From the NCBI RefSeq assembly GCF_012516435.1, contig NZ_CP051216.1:932001-996000 (forward strand): DNA of 64,000 nt, read 5' to 3'. Below, piece by piece: positions 62,138 through 64,000 of the stretch. The DNA is from Pseudodesulfovibrio sp. zrk46 (GTDB lineage: Bacteria; Desulfobacterota; Desulfovibrionia; Desulfovibrionales; Desulfovibrionaceae). The notes under the pieces were generated by a model that saw only the letters and a list, made by a program, of their open reading frames with translations, searched no databases and was not told the DNA's origin. The stretch's first letter is position 1. Each line of letters starts with the position of its first letter. A program made the translations under genes and the position numbers.

Positions 62138-62332
62138 ATGCCCGTCGTCAAAGTAAAAGGAATGAGCTGCCAGCACTGCGTGAAGTCCGTCACCGAAGCC
62201 ATGGAAAAGCTCGGCGCCAAAGACGTTTCCATCGACCTGCTGTCCGGCGATGTCACCTACGCCGAAGACGCACCCATTGCCGCAGACGCGATCAAAGAAG
62301 CCATCACCAAGATCGGCTTTGAAGTCGTTTAA
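62138..62332 (+). CDS. copZ: CopZ-like copper chaperone (HMA domain)
   Basis: A 64-residue protein with one heavy-metal-associated domain: VKGMSCQHCVKSVTEAMEKL, CxxC motif included, and AIKEAITKIGFEVV at the end. The length and spacing match CopZ/Atx1. It carries Cu(I) in the cytoplasm to CopA. AAGGAG precedes the ATG. It follows copA and is followed by a terminator. Confidence 0.92.
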   Translation: MPVVKVKGMSCQHCVKSVTEAMEKLGAKDVSIDLLSGDVTYAEDAPIAADAIKEAITKIGFEVV

Positions 62333-62349
62333 TTAAGAATGAAGAGAAG

Positions 62350-62376
62350 AGGAGGTCGGCCTGCGGCCTCCTTTTT
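62350..62376 (+). terminator. Rho-independent terminator of the copA-copZ operon
   Basis: AGGAGGTCG (62350-62358) pairs with CGGCCTCCT, one G-U pair included, around GCCTG, then TTTTT. Confidence 0.8.
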
Positions 62377-62380
62377 GATG

Positions 62381-62522
62381 GGTGATTTCGCCTCCCGGCG
62401 GGCTTAAGGCCGAGGGCCTTAAGAATCCCATATGCGCCTTCGGCGCGAAATATATTTGCGCCAAAGGCGCAGGGTGGGTTTCCAAAGGGTATAGCCCTTT
62501 GGCCGCCGGAGACGAAATCACC
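62381..62522. repeat. Nested-palindrome repeat (family 4), full copy
   Basis: Outer arms GGTGATTTCGCCTC (from 62381) and GGAGACGAAATCACC (to 62522) pair. Inside lie CTTAAGGCC-gag-GGCCTTAAG, GCGCC-ttc-GGCGC, GCGCC-aaa-GGCGC and CCAAAGGG-tata-GCCCTTTGG. A half-copy is at 4543-4588. It lies between copZ and the EamA gene. Confidence 0.8.
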
Positions 62523-62613
62523 TGACAAATCCCGCCCGCAAGGGCGGCTTCCTATTCTGATTTCACCCCTCTCCCCCCTTCCCTTTCACACCGTATTCCG
62601 CTACTTCCCACCG

Positions 62614-63516
62614 ATGAAAAATGTTTCCTTCGTTGGCGGGCTGTGTGCCCTGCTGGCCACCATGATCTGGTCCGGCAACTTCATTGTCGCGCGCGGCCTG
62701 GGCGATGTCATCCCTCCCTTCACACTGGCCTGCCTCCGCTGGTCCACCGGCACCGTTGCCATCATGCCCTTTGCCGCCCCGCTCATCTGGCGCGACCGCG
62801 CACTGCTGATGAAACACTGGAAGCACCTGTTCGTCTCGTCGGTCCTCGGCGTGACGGTCTTCAACACCCTGATCTACATCGCGGCCCATACCACCAGCGC
62901 CATGAACATGACACTGATCGCAACCACGACGCCAGTGTTCGTCATCATCCTCTCGCGTATATTTCTAGGTGAAACCATCACGGCAAACCGGGCCATAGGC
63001 CTCGTTGTGGCGGTGGCTGGCATCGTCACCCTCGTCACACGCGGCAACCTTGATGTGTTGATGGGACTGGATTTTCGGGTGGGCGACCTCTGGATGCTGC
63101 TGGCCGGATTCATCTGGGCCGTCTATTCCATCATCATCAGGAAGAAGCCTAAAGAGATCAACCAGTTCGCCTATCTTGGCGTCACATTCCTCGCCGGAGT
63201 GCTGCCCCTCATCCCGGCGGCCGCCATCGAACTGTCCGTGGCCCCGCCGCTGAATATCACCCCCACGGTCATCGGCTCGGTCCTGTACATCGGCATCGGC
63301 GCATCACTCATTTCCTACATGCTGTGGACCAAGGCCGTGACATCCATCGGCCCGGTCATCCCGTCGCTGATCTACTACTCCCTGCCCGCCTTCTGCGGCA
63401 TGGAGGCGTACTTGTTCCTGAATGAGCCTGTAACAATGATCCACGGCGTGGCCTTCCTGCTCATCGTAGGCGGCATTGTCTTCGCGACACACCCGAAATT
63501 TCAAAAGAAGGCGTAA
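62614..63516 (+). CDS. EamA/DMT-family transporter (second)
   Basis: A 300-residue protein with ten membrane helices in two EamA repeats. It starts VGGLCALLATMIWSGNFIVA, contains the family glycine/proline-rich helix pairs (TSAMNMTLIATTTPVFVI; ASLISYMLWTKAV) and ends in a basic tail. It probably exports small metabolites. It differs from the first EamA gene at 3347 and they are not tandem copies. It has no strong ribosome binding site. A weak terminator follows. Confidence 0.85.
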   Translation: MKNVSFVGGLCALLATMIWSGNFIVARGLGDVIPPFTLACLRWSTGTVAIMPFAAPLIWRDRALLMKHWKHLFVSSVLGVTVFNTLIYIAAHTTSAMNMTLIATTTPVFVIILSRIFLGETITANRAIGLVVAVAGIVTLVTRGNLDVLMGLDFRVGDLWMLLAGFIWAVYSIIIRKKPKEINQFAYLGVTFLAGVLPLIPAAAIELSVAPPLNITPTVIGSVLYIGIGASLISYMLWTKAVTSIGPVIPSLIYYSLPAFCGMEAYLFLNEPVTMIHGVAFLLIVGGIVFATHPKFQKKA

Positions 63517-63532
63517 GCGCCAGACACACAAA

Positions 63533-63560
63533 AGCGGACCGGTTACCCGGCCCGCTTCTT
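63533..63560 (+). terminator. Hairpin after the EamA gene, weak terminator
   Basis: AGCGG-a-CCGG (63533-63542) pairs with CCGG-c-CCGCT (63547-63556), a mismatch in the middle and loop TTAC. The following TCTT is a poor T-tract. Confidence 0.5.
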
Positions 63561-63592
63561 GGTGATTCTTTCCCGCGTCTTCCCCGTTTCGC

Positions 63593-63817
63593 CTAGAGCG
63601 CTTCCTTGAAGGAGAGCAGTTCCAATACCGGCTTTTGCTTCTTGACCTGCGTCCCATTCCCCTTGGGACCACAAGGCTTGAACAGATGCACGTTCTCCGC
63701 ATCCACCGGTTCTGCGGCGACGAGGCAGTCACTGCAGATTTTGCCGTCTTTGCACTCCATGAAGAAGTCGCGAGGATCGATTTCCTGACGGCACTTGCTA
63801 CAACGTTTCTGTTTCAT
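63593..63817 (-). CDS. Zinc-ribbon protein, unknown function
   Basis: A 74-residue protein. CSKC and CSDC (MKQKRCSKCRQEIDPRDFFM; DGKICSDCLVAAEP) form a four-cysteine zinc-binding ribbon. The rest (GPKGNGTQVKKQKPVLELL) is basic and polar, compatible with nucleic-acid contact, but no family is recognised. GGAGGG lies upstream of the ATG at 63815-63817. It is convergent with the EamA gene. Confidence 0.75.
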   Translation of the reverse strand: MKQKRCSKCRQEIDPRDFFMECKDGKICSDCLVAAEPVDAENVHLFKPCGPKGNGTQVKKQKPVLELLSFKEAL

Positions 63818-64000
63818 TTGGTTTTCCCTCCAAAAGGCATTTTTATACAGGCAGCAGATGGGGAAAACAGTTCAAGATGCATGCCCTGCAACCTTTGGCG
63901 CGCATAAGTTTTCATACATTTTTTCATCAAAAAGCCTAAAGCTCCTGAGAGTACTGACGATAAGATGGGCATGATTATCCAAGGCAGTCATATGAACTAC

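Noticed and set aside
1-64000. CRISPR array or defence island
   Set aside because: No regularly spaced direct repeats and no cas, restriction-modification or toxin-antitoxin genes were seen.

Overview
The window looks like chromosomal DNA of a sulfate-reducing bacterium of the Desulfovibrionaceae, perhaps near Pseudodesulfovibrio. The genus is my inference. The supporting genes are a two-subunit periplasmic formate dehydrogenase with an in-frame UGA (selenocysteine), an NfnAB/sulfide-dehydrogenase-type pair, rubrerythrin, a chemoreceptor carrying a c-type heme motif, and many PAS-rich two-component proteins. Coding DNA is GC-rich. I see no rRNA, tRNA, CRISPR array, prophage or insertion sequence.

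Layout. 1-12 kb: the N-terminal part of an O-antigen-ligase-like protein, a lipoprotein, a solute-binding-like protein, an EamA exporter, a sigma-54 activator with a degenerate receiver, a four-gene minus-strand glycan operon (methyltransferase, LPG-synthase-like membrane protein, GT2, GT-C) and a divergent GT2 protein. 12-19 kb: a 75-residue ORF, fdhA (Sec) and fdhB, then a sirtuin and a U32 protein. 19-31 kb: sensory and energy genes, namely a heme MCP, a NarL-type two-component pair, an exbB-exbD-tonB-like operon whose TonB-like protein ends in a hydrolase-like domain, a large hybrid kinase and a CBS-ACT protein. 31-46 kb: asparagine synthetase, a LysR regulator, a small basic protein, rubrerythrin, an AT-richer ankyrin lipoprotein, a response regulator with a hybrid kinase, a radical SAM protein, two Hsp20 genes, a Trm112-like protein, and PHP and DUF362 genes. 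46-64 kb: an RND efflux pair, mobA, a hydrolase with a DUF2784 protein, a LysE exporter with a LysR regulator, nfnAB, copA-copZ, a second EamA exporter and a zinc-ribbon protein.

How the genes fit together. Formate dehydrogenase needs a molybdopterin guanine dinucleotide cofactor, and mobA at 51 kb is a plausible supplier. NfnAB links NADH, NADPH and ferredoxin pools. Rubrerythrin, Hsp20 and copA-copZ form an oxygen, heat and copper defence layer. Many histidine kinases and receivers, plus the heme MCP, suggest strong redox or energy taxis.

The most unusual content is intergenic. At least four families of fold-back repeats are present: (1) a roughly 0.5-kb element at 18.9, 33.7 and 45.7-46.2 kb; (2) a 120-170 nt hairpin element flanking rubrerythrin; (3) an 80-130 nt hairpin element at 53.9 and 58.9 kb; (4) nested palindromes at 4.3-4.6 and 62.4 kb. 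In the first three, copies differ in stem sequence but keep complementarity, so the structure appears conserved while the sequence changes. The other standout is the TonB-like protein with a nucleophile-less alpha/beta-hydrolase-like domain.
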